From: Betaproteobacteria bacterium
GTDB lineage: Bacteria > Pseudomonadota > Gammaproteobacteria > Burkholderiales > SG8-41
Reading direction: 5' to 3'
DNA: 7,306 bases
NCBI GenBank assembly: GCA_021732805.1
Contig: JAKFUJ010000301.1
Location: forward strand, 1 to 7,306
Shown: piece after piece, positions 1-6,863 of the stretch
Position numbering within the stretch: the stretch's first letter is position 1
Layout of the letters: each line of letters opens with the position of its first letter
Position numbers and translations under genes: made by a program
Notes under the pieces: model-generated
Databases searched by the model: none
Seen by the model: the letters and a program-made list of their open reading frames with translations, nothing else
What the model was told of the DNA's origin: nothing

Positions 1-22
1 CGTTACCGGAGCGCAGTCAGCC

Positions 23-1225
23 ATGATCGAATTTGCATCCCGCCTGTCGAGAATCAACCTGTCGCCCAGCTCCATGGCGGCGCAGAAAGTACGCGAACTG
101 CGCGCAGCCGGCCGCGACGTCGTGGGGCTGACCATCGGCGAACCGGATTTCGAAACCCCTGCCCATGTCAAACGCGCGGTGATTGCCGCGATGGAGCGCA
201 ACGAAACCAAGTACCCGCCGATTTACGGCATCCCGCAGTTGCGCGAGGCGGTGCGCCGCAAGTTCATCCGCGACAATGGTCTTGATTTTTCCGTCGACCA
301 GATCATGGTCGGCACCGGCAGCAAGCAGATTCTCTACAACACGCTGCAGGCCACCCTTAATTCCGGCGACGAGGTCATCATTCCCGCGCCGTACTGGATT
401 TCCTATCTGGACATGACGCTGGTCGCCGACGGCAAGCCGGTGATCGTCGAGTGCGGCATCGAGAATGGCTTCAAAATCACCCCTGCACAACTCGACGCCG
501 CAATCACGCCGCGCAGCAAATGGCTGATGATCAACTCGCCGGGCAATCCCAGCGGCGCGATTTACAGCCGTGCCGAACTGCTGGCGCTGGCGGAGGAGCT
601 GCGCCGTCATCCGCAGGTCTGGATATTGTCCGATGACATTTACGAGCATCTGCGTTTTGACGGCGTCGAGTTCTGCACCATGGCGCAAGTCGCCCCCGAT
701 CTCGCCGACCGCACATTGACGGTCAACGGCGTGTCCAAAGCCTATGCCATGACCGGTTTCCGTCTGGGCTATGCCGCCGGGCCGCGCGAAATGATCAACG
801 CCATTGTCAAACTGCAGTCGCAGAGCACCTCCGGAGTCAACTCGCTCAGTCAGTGGGCGGCGGTTGAAGCGCTGGACGGACCGCAGGAATTCATCACCGA
901 ACGCGCCGCGGCTTTCCAGGAACGGCGGGATCATTTACTCGGCATTCTCAATGACGTGCCGGGCATCACCTGCGACCGGCCGCAGGGCGCGTTTTACCTG
1001 TTTCCGCGTGTCGAGGGCTTGCTCGGTCGTTGCACGCCCGATGGCAAAGTGCTGAAGCAGGAGCAGGATGTCGTGCTTTATCTGCTGGAACACGCCGGCG
1101 TTGCCGTGGTGCAGGGCGCGGCGTACGGGATCAGCCCGCACATGAGGATTTCGATTGCCTACGCGCTTGACAGCGTGATTGAAGGCGGCCGGCGGATTGC
1201 CCGCGCGGTCGGCGAGCTGCGTTAA
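23..1225 (+). CDS. PLP-dependent aminotransferase, aspartate aminotransferase I-gamma type
   Basis: A 400-residue class I/II aminotransferase, complete and of normal family length. It should transfer the amino group between an amino acid and a 2-oxo acid using pyridoxal phosphate in the cytoplasm. Visible family residues: the NSPGNPSG loop at 171-178 (N175 should contact the cofactor), D204 and Y207 in the SDDIY segment, the SKAYAMTGFRLGY block at 238-250 with K239 as the expected Schiff-base lysine, and R375 in the HMRIS segment, expected to hold the substrate alpha-carboxylate. K101 in GSKQ resembles the lysine used for acidic side chains in the Thermus-like aspartate enzyme, which favours aspartate or a related substrate, but aromatic or other amino acids are possible. 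The start at 23 gives the usual short N-terminus; a GGAG lies at 8-11, rather far upstream. Family identity is firm; substrate is inferred. The upstream promoter lies outside the window. Confidence 0.93.
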   Translation: MIEFASRLSRINLSPSSMAAQKVRELRAAGRDVVGLTIGEPDFETPAHVKRAVIAAMERNETKYPPIYGIPQLREAVRRKFIRDNGLDFSVDQIMVGTGSKQILYNTLQATLNSGDEVIIPAPYWISYLDMTLVADGKPVIVECGIENGFKITPAQLDAAITPRSKWLMINSPGNPSGAIYSRAELLALAEELRRHPQVWILSDDIYEHLRFDGVEFCTMAQVAPDLADRTLTVNGVSKAYAMTGFRLGYAAGPREMINAIVKLQSQSTSGVNSLSQWAAVEALDGPQEFITERAAAFQERRDHLLGILNDVPGITCDRPQGAFYLFPRVEGLLGRCTPDGKVLKQEQDVVLYLLEHAGVAVVQGAAYGISPHMRISIAYALDSVIEGGRRIARAVGELR

Positions 1226-1231
1226 AGCGGT

Positions 1232-2389
1232 TCAGCTCAGGCGCGCCAGCGCCTGTTCGAGATCGGCGATCAGGTCCGCGGGATCTTCGAGTCCGATATG
1301 CAGGCGGATTGTCGGTCCGCCGGGATTCCATGTGGTGGCAGTGCGGATTTTTTCGGGATGCGGTGCGGTGACCAGGCTTTCGTAACCGCCCCAGCTCGAG
1401 CCGATGCCGAACAGCTTGAGCGCGTTGACGAAGCCTGTAATCCGGCCGCGATCGACCGGTTGCAGGATGACGCCGAACAGCGATGCCGCGCCGTCGAAAT
1501 CGCGTTTCCAGATGGCGTGCCCCGGATCGCTTTCGAGGGCTGGATACAGCACGCGCTGCACTTCGGGGCGTGCGGACAGCCAGCGTGCCACGGCCAGCGC
1601 ATTGGCCATTTGCTGTTTCATGCGCACGCCGATGGTACGAAAGCCGCGCAGCGCCAGATAACAGTCGTCGGGACTGACGCAGAAGCCGTATTCAGCGACG
1701 GCACGTCGCACCGGCAGCCAGTATTGTTCGTTGGTGACGATGATGCCCATCATCACATCGGAATGGCCGACGATGTATTTGGTCGCGGCGTGGATCGACA
1801 CATCGATGCCGCGCTCGAACGAGCGGAAAAAATACGGCGTGCCCCAGGTGGTGTCGGCCAGTACCGGAATGTTGCGGGCATGCGCCGCCGCGGCGATGGC
1901 CGGGATATCCTGCATTTCGAAGGTCAGCGAACCCGGCGCTTCGCAGAACACCGCCCGGGTATTGTTTTTGATGTGTTTTTCCATGCCGCCGCCGATCAGC
2001 GGATCGTAATATTCGACCTCAACCCCGTTTTTACGCAACTGTTTCTCGCAGAAAATGCGCGTCGGCGCGTAGGTGCTGTCGGTCATCAGCAGGTGATCGC
2101 CGGATTTGACGAAGGCCGACAATGCCGCGGTGATCGCGGCGAGCCCCGACGGCACTGCCACCGCCTGGTAGCCGCCTTCCATTTTCGCCACGGCGTCTTC
2201 GAATGCAAACGTGGTCGGCGTGCCGTGGATGCCGTAGCGCATGCTTTTGTAGTCATCGGGATCACGTGATTCATAGGTTTCAAGATCCGGGAACACCACG
2301 GTCGAGGTGCGGAACACCGGCGTGTTGACGGTGCCGTGGGTCTGCGCGGGATTGCGGCCGACGTGGGTCAGCAGGGTGTCTTTTTTCAT
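1232..2389 (-). CDS. metC: cystathionine beta-lyase (MetC), PLP-dependent
   Basis: A 385-residue Cys/Met-metabolism PLP enzyme, full length for MetC. The expected reaction is cleavage of cystathionine to homocysteine, pyruvate and ammonia in methionine synthesis. The N-terminus MKKDTLLTHVGR is typical. Family landmarks: Y52 in RYGIHGTPT, Y107, D179 in LADTTWGTP, the AATKYIVGHSD block with K204 as the Schiff-base lysine, the SSWGGYESL segment at 331-339 (a beta-lyase hallmark) and R362 in IRLHIGLEDP, expected to bind substrate carboxylate. One difference from E. coli MetC is I54 where that enzyme has an arginine reaching the cofactor phosphate of the partner subunit. No clear Shine-Dalgarno precedes the ATG. 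It is divergent from the Bug gene and convergent with the aminotransferase, so it is probably transcribed alone. A related C-S lyase activity is the main alternative. Confidence 0.92.
   Translation of the reverse strand: MKKDTLLTHVGRNPAQTHGTVNTPVFRTSTVVFPDLETYESRDPDDYKSMRYGIHGTPTTFAFEDAVAKMEGGYQAVAVPSGLAAITAALSAFVKSGDHLLMTDSTYAPTRIFCEKQLRKNGVEVEYYDPLIGGGMEKHIKNNTRAVFCEAPGSLTFEMQDIPAIAAAAHARNIPVLADTTWGTPYFFRSFERGIDVSIHAATKYIVGHSDVMMGIIVTNEQYWLPVRRAVAEYGFCVSPDDCYLALRGFRTIGVRMKQQMANALAVARWLSARPEVQRVLYPALESDPGHAIWKRDFDGAASLFGVILQPVDRGRITGFVNALKLFGIGSSWGGYESLVTAPHPEKIRTATTWNPGGPTIRLHIGLEDPADLIADLEQALARLS
1238..1255. other. GC-rich hairpin at the convergent aminotransferase/metC junction
   Basis: A perfect 7-bp inverted repeat, CAGGCGC with GCGCCTG, around a 4-base GCCA loop, 12 bases after the aminotransferase stop and inside the 3' end of the opposing metC gene. 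Because the two stops are only 6 bp apart, any structure that ends or protects either transcript must lie within coding sequence. Only two T's follow on the + strand and no T-run follows on the - strand, so this is not a classical intrinsic terminator. It may help stabilise mRNA ends, or be a chance result of high GC content. Confidence 0.3.
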
Positions 2390-2480
2390 GGTCAGCTATT
2401 TTGGCATTGGAAGGGTAGGCCGCGACATTCTGCGTGAGCGCCAAAGACGGCGCAACACGCCCGGTCCGGAGGGGTTTTGG

Positions 2481-2509
2481 TTTTCAGCATCGGTCTCGGA
2501 GAGTATGCT
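2481..2509 (+). promoter_or_regulatory. Candidate sigma70-type promoter for the Bug gene
   Basis: TTTTCA at 2481-2486 and TATGCT at 2504-2509 are separated by 17 bases; each matches its consensus at 4 of 6 positions. Transcription would begin near 2516 and leave a leader of about 88 bases containing the hairpin at 2535-2551. The match is moderate and unverified. Confidence 0.35.
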
Positions 2510-2534
2510 ACACGGCGTTGAATCAAGGGCTGAG

Positions 2535-2551
2535 CCGGCCTGTGTGGCCGG
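2535..2551 (+). repeat. Perfect inverted repeat (hairpin) in the Bug-gene leader
   Basis: CCGGCC and GGCCGG flank a TGTGT loop, a perfect 6-bp GC-only stem in the presumed 5' untranslated region, about 50 bases before the start codon. No T-run follows, so it is unlikely to be an intrinsic terminator. It could be an mRNA-stabilising hairpin or a protein site. Confidence 0.4.
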
Positions 2552-2571
2552 GAGAAATTGCCGTTCGATCC

Positions 2572-2583
2572 GCGATAAATCGC
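2572..2583. repeat. Short palindrome GCGATaaATCGC, possible operator
   Basis: Two 5-bp half sites (GCGAT, ATCGC) around AA, lying just before the Bug ribosome binding site and downstream of the candidate promoter. The position would suit a repressor, but the site is short and may be chance. Confidence 0.22.
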
Positions 2584-2587
2584 ATTC

Positions 2588-2594
2588 AAGGGAG
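2588..2594 (+). promoter_or_regulatory. Strong ribosome binding site deciding the Bug start at 2604
   Basis: AAGGGAG ends 9 bases before the ATG at 2604. It fixes the start there even though the reading frame stays open upstream to 2307. The upstream part would overlap metC and would put a non-secretory extension in front of a normal signal peptide. Confidence 0.8.
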
Positions 2595-2603
2595 AAACAG
2601 CAC

Positions 2604-3572
2604 ATGAACAGCTTGACCCGCGCCATGGCACTTGGTGTTGCCTGCATGGTTTGTACTGCGGCGGCTGCGCAAGACTATCCTGTCAGACCGGTGCGCCTGA
2701 TCGTCGGCTTCGCGCCCGGCGGTTCTACCGACGTCACCGCGCGCATACTCGCGGAAAAACTGACCACGGCTCTGGGCCAGCAGGTGATTGTCGATAACCG
2801 CTCCGGCGCCGGCGGCAATATCGGCGCCGACATCGCCGCCAAGTCGAGCCCCGACGGCTATACCGTGCTGATGGCCACCACAGGGGTCATGGCGTTCAAT
2901 CATTATCTGTATGCCAAGCTGCCATACAGCGCGGAAAAAGATCTGGCGCCGGTGACGCAGATCGGTTCCTTGCCGCTGATCCTGATCGTGCCTTCGGCGC
3001 TGCCCGCCAAATCGGTGAAGGAACTGGTGGCGCTGGCCAAATCCCAGCCCGGCAAGTATTCCTTCGGCACCTCCGGCGTCGGCGGCGCGACCCATGTTAC
3101 CGCCGAATTGTTCAAGGCGCTGGCGGACATCAATATCGTGCATGTGCCGTACAAGGGCAGCGGCCAGATGATGGGCGACCTGCTGAGCGGGCAAGTGCAG
3201 ATTGCGTTTGACCAGATTGCGTCCTCCATCGGCCATGTCAAATCCGGCAGACTGCGTGCGCTGGGCATCACCACCGCCAAACGTTCCGCGCTGCTGCCCG
3301 AGCTGCCGACGATCGCCGAGGCCGGTGTCGCGGGCTATGACGCCACTTCGTGGAACGGGCTGGGGGTGCGCGCCGGCACGCCGCCATCCGTGATCAATCG
3401 CCTGCAGCAGGAAACCAGCAAGGCGATTTTTGCGCCGGATGTCAAAGATCGATTCGCGGCGCTGGGCATCGACCCCATCGGCAGCAAGCCCGGGGAGTTT
3501 GCGGCGTATATCAAGTCCGAGCGCGGCAAATGGATACCGCTGTTCAAAAAAATCGGGATTGAACCGCAGTAG
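2604..3572 (+). CDS. Bug/TctC-family tripartite tricarboxylate transporter substrate-binding protein
   Basis: A 322-residue periplasmic binding protein, the usual size for the family. Residues 1 to about 22 form a Sec signal peptide (a basic residue near the N-terminus, hydrophobic core, and an AAA-A stretch before QDYP). The mature protein opens with the PVRPVRLIVGFAPGGSTD signature; the FAPGGSTD loop at 36-43 and the VPYKGSGQ segment at 181-188 are typical of the ligand pocket, along with DNRSGAGGNIGAD, SPDGYT and the LPELPTIAEAG segment. Known members bind carboxylates, amino acids or aromatic acids and may hand them to TctA/TctB permeases. None is encoded here, so this is an orphan binding protein, which is common in Burkholderiales. 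It lies 151 bp upstream of the molybdenum-hydroxylase operon on the same strand; a functional link is possible but unproven. The ligand cannot be deduced. Confidence 0.93.
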   Translation: MNSLTRAMALGVACMVCTAAAAQDYPVRPVRLIVGFAPGGSTDVTARILAEKLTTALGQQVIVDNRSGAGGNIGADIAAKSSPDGYTVLMATTGVMAFNHYLYAKLPYSAEKDLAPVTQIGSLPLILIVPSALPAKSVKELVALAKSQPGKYSFGTSGVGGATHVTAELFKALADINIVHVPYKGSGQMMGDLLSGQVQIAFDQIASSIGHVKSGRLRALGITTAKRSALLPELPTIAEAGVAGYDATSWNGLGVRAGTPPSVINRLQQETSKAIFAPDVKDRFAALGIDPIGSKPGEFAAYIKSERGKWIPLFKKIGIEPQ

Positions 3573-3582
3573 GGCTCCGTCT

Positions 3583-3598
3583 GTCGCGTCCGCGCGAC
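3583..3598 (+). terminator. Weak terminator-like hairpin after the Bug gene
   Basis: GTCGCG and CGCGAC surround a TCCG loop, a perfect 6-bp stem 10 bases past the Bug stop. An overlapping alternative stem, GCGTC/GACGC, spans 3586-3600. Only a broken T stretch (TAGTTT, 3605-3610) follows, so termination may be partial, allowing some read-through into the molybdenum-hydroxylase genes. Confidence 0.35.
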
Positions 3599-3633
3599 GC
3601 AGCGTAGTTTGACGGGCCGCAGGTGGTGGTCTG

Positions 3634-3662
3634 TTTCCGCTTTTTTTGCGTTATCCTATAAG
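3634..3662 (+). promoter_or_regulatory. Candidate promoter for the molybdenum-hydroxylase operon
   Basis: TATAAG at 3657-3662 matches the -10 consensus at 5 of 6 positions. A weak -35 element, TTTCCG (3634-3639), sits 17 bases upstream. The -10 lies in a locally A/T-richer patch (3641-3663) that stands out from its surroundings. Transcription would begin near 3669, downstream of the in-frame ATG at 3646, which supports using the later start at 3724. Confidence 0.42.
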
Positions 3663-3703
3663 CCATTCCACAAGAGGAGCGCGCGCTGCTGCTGGAGTCC
3701 AGC

Positions 3704-3721
3704 ATGCGGCGCCACGGATAG
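3704..3721 (+). other. Possible leader mini-ORF (MRRHG) in front of the large-subunit gene
   Basis: ATG at 3704 follows a GGAG (3694-3697) at a good 6-base spacing and opens a five-codon frame that stops at 3719-3721, only 2 bases before the ATG of the large subunit. The large-subunit start itself has a weak ribosome site (GGA, 3716-3718). A stronger AAGAGGAG at 3672-3679 has no ATG, GTG or TTG start at normal distance. The arrangement would allow translational coupling, but a frame this short can easily arise by chance. Confidence 0.2.
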
Positions 3722-3723
3722 TC

Positions 3724-6045
3724 ATGGATCATCAACATCTGTTCGACGTCGGCGGGACGCATCTGTCCCGACTTGAAGACCTGCGGCTGATCAAGGGCGA
3801 GGGCTGTTACGCCGCGGACTGGAGCCTGCCCAACCAGGCACATGCCGCATTCCTGCGCGCTGACCGCGCCCACGCCAAAATCGTATCGATCAACACCGAT
3901 GCCGCGCGCAAGGCCAGGGGCGTGCTCGGTGTGTATACCGGCGCCGATGCGGTCGCCGCCGGTTATGTGAAGCCGCTGAGCATGCTGACCTTCGCCGGCA
4001 AGGACGGCAAGAAGGCGAACCTGCCCAATCGTGCGGTGCTGGCGAATGGCACGGTGCGTTTCGTCGGTGAAACCGTGGCGATGGTGATTGCCGAAACCGC
4101 GCTGCAGGCGCAGGACGCTGCGGAACTGATCGAAGTCGAATACGAAGACCTGCCGGTGACTGTGGACCCGCGGGCCACGCTGGAAGCCGGTGCGCCGCAA
4201 TTGCATGACAACGTGCCGGGCAACATGGTGTTCGAACAGGAAGCCGGCGATGCCGCGGCAGTGGATGCCGCGTTTGCCAAAGCGGCGCATGTCACCAAAC
4301 TGAAGCTCGATTGCACCCGTGTCGCGCCGAATCCGATGGAGCCACGCGCCTGCCTGGTCGCACATGATGCGGCCAGCGGTGGTTACACGCTGCACACACC
4401 CGTGCAGGGCATCAACATGATGCGCATGCAGATTGCCGCCTACACGGGAGTGCCTGACGACAAGCTCACCATCAAGGCCAAAGACGTGGGTGGCGGCTTT
4501 GGCCAGCGCAGCATTGCCTATACCGAATACGTTGCCGCAATGATCGCCGCAAAAGCCCTCAAGCGTCCGGTGAAATGGGTGTCCACGCGCAGCGAAGGTT
4601 TCATGTCGGATTCGCATGGTCGTGCCAATTACATCGACGCCGAACTGGCACTGGACAAGGACGGTACGTTCCTCGCGATGCGTCTGGACTGGATTGCCGA
4701 CCTCGGCGCCTATCTGCACCCGGCCGGCCCGGTCAGCCCGATGCGCAACCCGGTGACCTGTCTGAACGGTGTGTACAAAACCCCGGCATTGTTCGGCCGC
4801 TGGCGCGTGGCCCTGACCAATACCGTGCCGGTGTCGGCCTATCGCGGCGCGGCGCGCCCCGAAATTGCCTACACCATTGAACGCCTGGTTGATGAAGCCG
4901 CGGCGCAGATGAGCATCGATCCGGGCGAACTGCGCCGGCGCAATTTCATTCCGAAAGAGGCGTTCCCTTACAAGACGCCGACCGGTTCGGTGTATGACAT
5001 TGCCGATTTCCCCGGCGTACTCGACAAGGCATTGAAGATTGCCGACGTCGCCGGCTTTGACAAACGGCGTACGATTTCCGGGAAACGCGGCATGCTGCGC
5101 GGGCTGGGCATGTCCACGGTGATCGAGAATTCCGGCGCCGGCATGTTTCCCAAGGACGAAGTGCTGATTGAAGTCGGCACCGACGGCAACCTGACTGCGT
5201 ATTCGATTTCGCATTCGCAGGGCCAGGGCCATGAAACCACGTTCGCGCAGATCATCGGCGACGCGCTGGGCATTCCGGCGGAACGCATCCAGCTGCGTCA
5301 GGGCATCGCTGAAAAAGGTCTGATCGGCAACCACACCGGCGGTTCGCGCACCATCGTCGGTGCCGGCACGGTGTGCCACATTGCCGCGAAAAAACTGATT
5401 GAAGTCGCGACACCGCTGGCTGCGGAACAGTTAGGTGTTGAACCGTCGCAGGTGGCGTACGCCAAGGGCGAATTCCAGTCGAAGGAATCGAGCAAAAAAA
5501 TCACGCTCGGTGAACTGGCGGCGAAAAAACCGCTGTCGGTCACCGGTGAAGGCAAATTCGGCTCGACCTTTCCCAACGGCTGCCACATCGCCGAAGTCGA
5601 AATCGATCCGCAGACGGGCGTCACCGACGTGGCCTCGTATGTGACGGTCGATGACTGCGGCACGGTGATCAACCACACCATCGTCGAAGGCCAGATGCAC
5701 GGCGCAGTGGCGCAGGGCTGGGGGCAGATTTTCGGTGAAAACATCGTTTACGACCCGGACACCGGCCAGTTGCTGACCGGCAGCTTCATGGATTATGCGA
5801 TGCCCAAGGCCGGCTGGATCAAGGACATCACCATCGCCGACCACACCACCTTCGGCACCATCAGCCCGCTGGGCGTGAAGGGCATGGGCGAATCCGGTTG
5901 CACTGCTTCACTGGGTGCGCTGACCAATGCCGTGATGAACGCGCTGCGCCCGCTGGGTGTGCCGCCGCTCGACATGCCGCTGACCGCGCACAAGCTGTGG
6001 CAGGCGATCACCACCGCAAAAGCTGGACACGGAGAGGGACGCTGA
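3724..6045 (+). CDS. Molybdenum hydroxylase large subunit (CoxL/XDH family, not true CO dehydrogenase)
   Basis: A 773-residue molybdopterin-binding catalytic subunit. It should bind Mo-cytosine dinucleotide and hydroxylate its substrate with water-derived oxygen. The N-terminal a/b hammerhead domain covers roughly residues 15-140 (RLEDLRLIKGEGCYA, FVGETVAMVIAE); the Mo-binding domains follow. Motifs: GGGFG at 256-260, the active-site loop AYRGAARPE at 372-380, QGQGHETTF at 499-507, GGSRT at 539-543 and GVKGMGESG at 717-725, where E723 is the expected catalytic glutamate. Form I CO dehydrogenase has AYRCSFR with a Cu-binding cysteine; that cysteine is absent here, so CO oxidation is unlikely and an organic substrate is inferred. 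The start at 3724 is preferred over the in-frame ATG at 3646, which would add 26 atypical residues and precede the likely transcription start. It lies 1 base from the next gene, forming an operon. Confidence 0.93.
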   Translation: MDHQHLFDVGGTHLSRLEDLRLIKGEGCYAADWSLPNQAHAAFLRADRAHAKIVSINTDAARKARGVLGVYTGADAVAAGYVKPLSMLTFAGKDGKKANLPNRAVLANGTVRFVGETVAMVIAETALQAQDAAELIEVEYEDLPVTVDPRATLEAGAPQLHDNVPGNMVFEQEAGDAAAVDAAFAKAAHVTKLKLDCTRVAPNPMEPRACLVAHDAASGGYTLHTPVQGINMMRMQIAAYTGVPDDKLTIKAKDVGGGFGQRSIAYTEYVAAMIAAKALKRPVKWVSTRSEGFMSDSHGRANYIDAELALDKDGTFLAMRLDWIADLGAYLHPAGPVSPMRNPVTCLNGVYKTPALFGRWRVALTNTVPVSAYRGAARPEIAYTIERLVDEAAAQMSIDPGELRRRNFIPKEAFPYKTPTGSVYDIADFPGVLDKALKIADVAGFDKRRTISGKRGMLRGLGMSTVIENSGAGMFPKDEVLIEVGTDGNLTAYSISHSQGQGHETTFAQIIGDALGIPAERIQLRQGIAEKGLIGNHTGGSRTIVGAGTVCHIAAKKLIEVATPLAAEQLGVEPSQVAYAKGEFQSKESSKKITLGELAAKKPLSVTGEGKFGSTFPNGCHIAEVEIDPQTGVTDVASYVTVDDCGTVINHTIVEGQMHGAVAQGWGQIFGENIVYDPDTGQLLTGSFMDYAMPKAGWIKDITIADHTTFGTISPLGVKGMGESGCTASLGALTNAVMNALRPLGVPPLDMPLTAHKLWQAITTAKAGHGEGR

Positions 6046-6046
6046 C

Positions 6047-6850
6047 ATGTACGCATTCCAGTATCGCAAGGCGAAAACGCTGAAAGAAGCGGGTGAGCTG
6101 CTGGCCAGGGATGACGAAGCCAAGCCGCTGTCCGGTGGCATGACGCTGATCCCGACGCTCAAGGCCCGCCTCGCGCAGCCTACGCAACTAATTGATTTAA
6201 ATGGACTTTCTGAGCTGTCCGGGATTGAAGTCAAAGGCGATGTGCTGAGCATCGGCGCGGCGACGCGGCATCAGGAAGTGGCGAATTCCAAAGTCGTGCG
6301 TGATGCGCTGCCCGCGCTGTCCAGCCTTGCTTCCCACATCGGCGATCCGCAGGTGCGCAACCGCGGCACGCTCGGCGGTTCGGTCGCCAACAATGATCCG
6401 GCGGCCGACTATCCGTCAGCAGTGCTCGGACTGAACGCGAAAGTCATCACCAACAAACGTGAAATCGCCGCCGATGATTTTTTCCAGGGCATGTTTGCCA
6501 CCGCGCTGGAGCCGGGTGAAATCATCGTGCGCATCGCGTTTCCGCTGCCGGAAAAAGCGGCCTATGCCAAGTTCGCGCATCCGGCCACGGGTTATGCGAT
6601 GGCGGGCGTGTTTGTCGCGCAGACCGCGGACGGCATCCGTGTCGCAGTGACCGGCGCCGGCCCCGGCGTGTTCCGCTGGACCGATGCCGAACAGGCGCTG
6701 ACCAAAAAAATGGACGCAGCAGCCATTGAACAATTGACGCTCGCTGCCGACGATCTGAATGAAGACATGCATGGCTCGCGCGAATACCGCGCGCAGTTGG
6801 CCAAAGTCATGGCGATGCGCGCGGTAGCGGCGATCGCCGGAAAAAACTGA
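6047..6850 (+). CDS. Molybdenum hydroxylase medium subunit, FAD-binding (CoxM type)
   Basis: A 267-residue FAD-binding subunit that should take electrons from the [2Fe-2S] subunit and pass them to an external acceptor. The two FAD-phosphate motifs are present: LSGGMTLIP at 28-36 and RGTLGGSVANNDPAADYP at 106-123, preceded by IGDPQVRN. The C-terminal CO-dehydrogenase flavoprotein domain (about 170-265) completes the expected length. The ATG begins one base after the large-subunit stop and is preceded by a strong GGAGAGGG at 6031-6038, so the genes are co-translated. Codons 48-55 (6188-6211) all end in A or T, unlike the rest of the gene. Family assignment is firm; the electron acceptor is unknown. 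Confidence 0.92.
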   Translation: MYAFQYRKAKTLKEAGELLARDDEAKPLSGGMTLIPTLKARLAQPTQLIDLNGLSELSGIEVKGDVLSIGAATRHQEVANSKVVRDALPALSSLASHIGDPQVRNRGTLGGSVANNDPAADYPSAVLGLNAKVITNKREIAADDFFQGMFATALEPGEIIVRIAFPLPEKAAYAKFAHPATGYAMAGVFVAQTADGIRVAVTGAGPGVFRWTDAEQALTKKMDAAAIEQLTLAADDLNEDMHGSREYRAQLAKVMAMRAVAAIAGKN

Positions 6851-6863
6851 GGAAAGCACTGTC

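Larger units (their letters stand above)
2390..2603. promoter_or_regulatory. Divergent intergenic region between metC and the Bug gene
   Basis: These 214 bases separate two divergently transcribed genes and must hold the metC promoter, unless metC is transcribed from within the neighbouring gene, and probably the Bug promoter. I see a candidate + strand promoter, two inverted repeats and a strong ribosome binding site on the Bug side, each listed separately. On the metC side I could not find a convincing -35/-10 pair or a Shine-Dalgarno. I see no recognisable riboswitch. Confidence 0.6.

Noticed and set aside
17..934. - strand open frame of 305 codons opposite the aminotransferase
   Set aside because: Composition typical of antisense shadow; the + strand gene has clear PLP-enzyme motifs over the same bases.
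1298..2269. + strand open frame of 323 codons opposite metC
   Set aside because: No recognisable motif, and metC is full length with conserved catalytic residues on the other strand.
2307..2603. Upstream extension of the Bug frame, starting inside metC
   Set aside because: Adds 99 residues before a normal signal peptide and overlaps metC; the strong ribosome site at 2588-2594 points to 2604.
3646..3723. Earlier in-frame ATG for the large subunit
   Set aside because: It lies upstream of the probable -10 element, has no ribosome site, and adds 26 residues not typical of the family.
3544..5379. Long - strand open frame (611 codons) opposite the large-subunit gene
   Set aside because: Rich in His, Arg, Gly and Ala with no family motif; it mirrors the codon bias of the well-supported large subunit, a common artefact in GC-rich genes.
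3724..6045. Annotation as genuine aerobic CO dehydrogenase (coxL)
   Set aside because: The AYRCSFR loop with the Cu-ligating cysteine is replaced by AYRGAAR, so no cox symbol was assigned.
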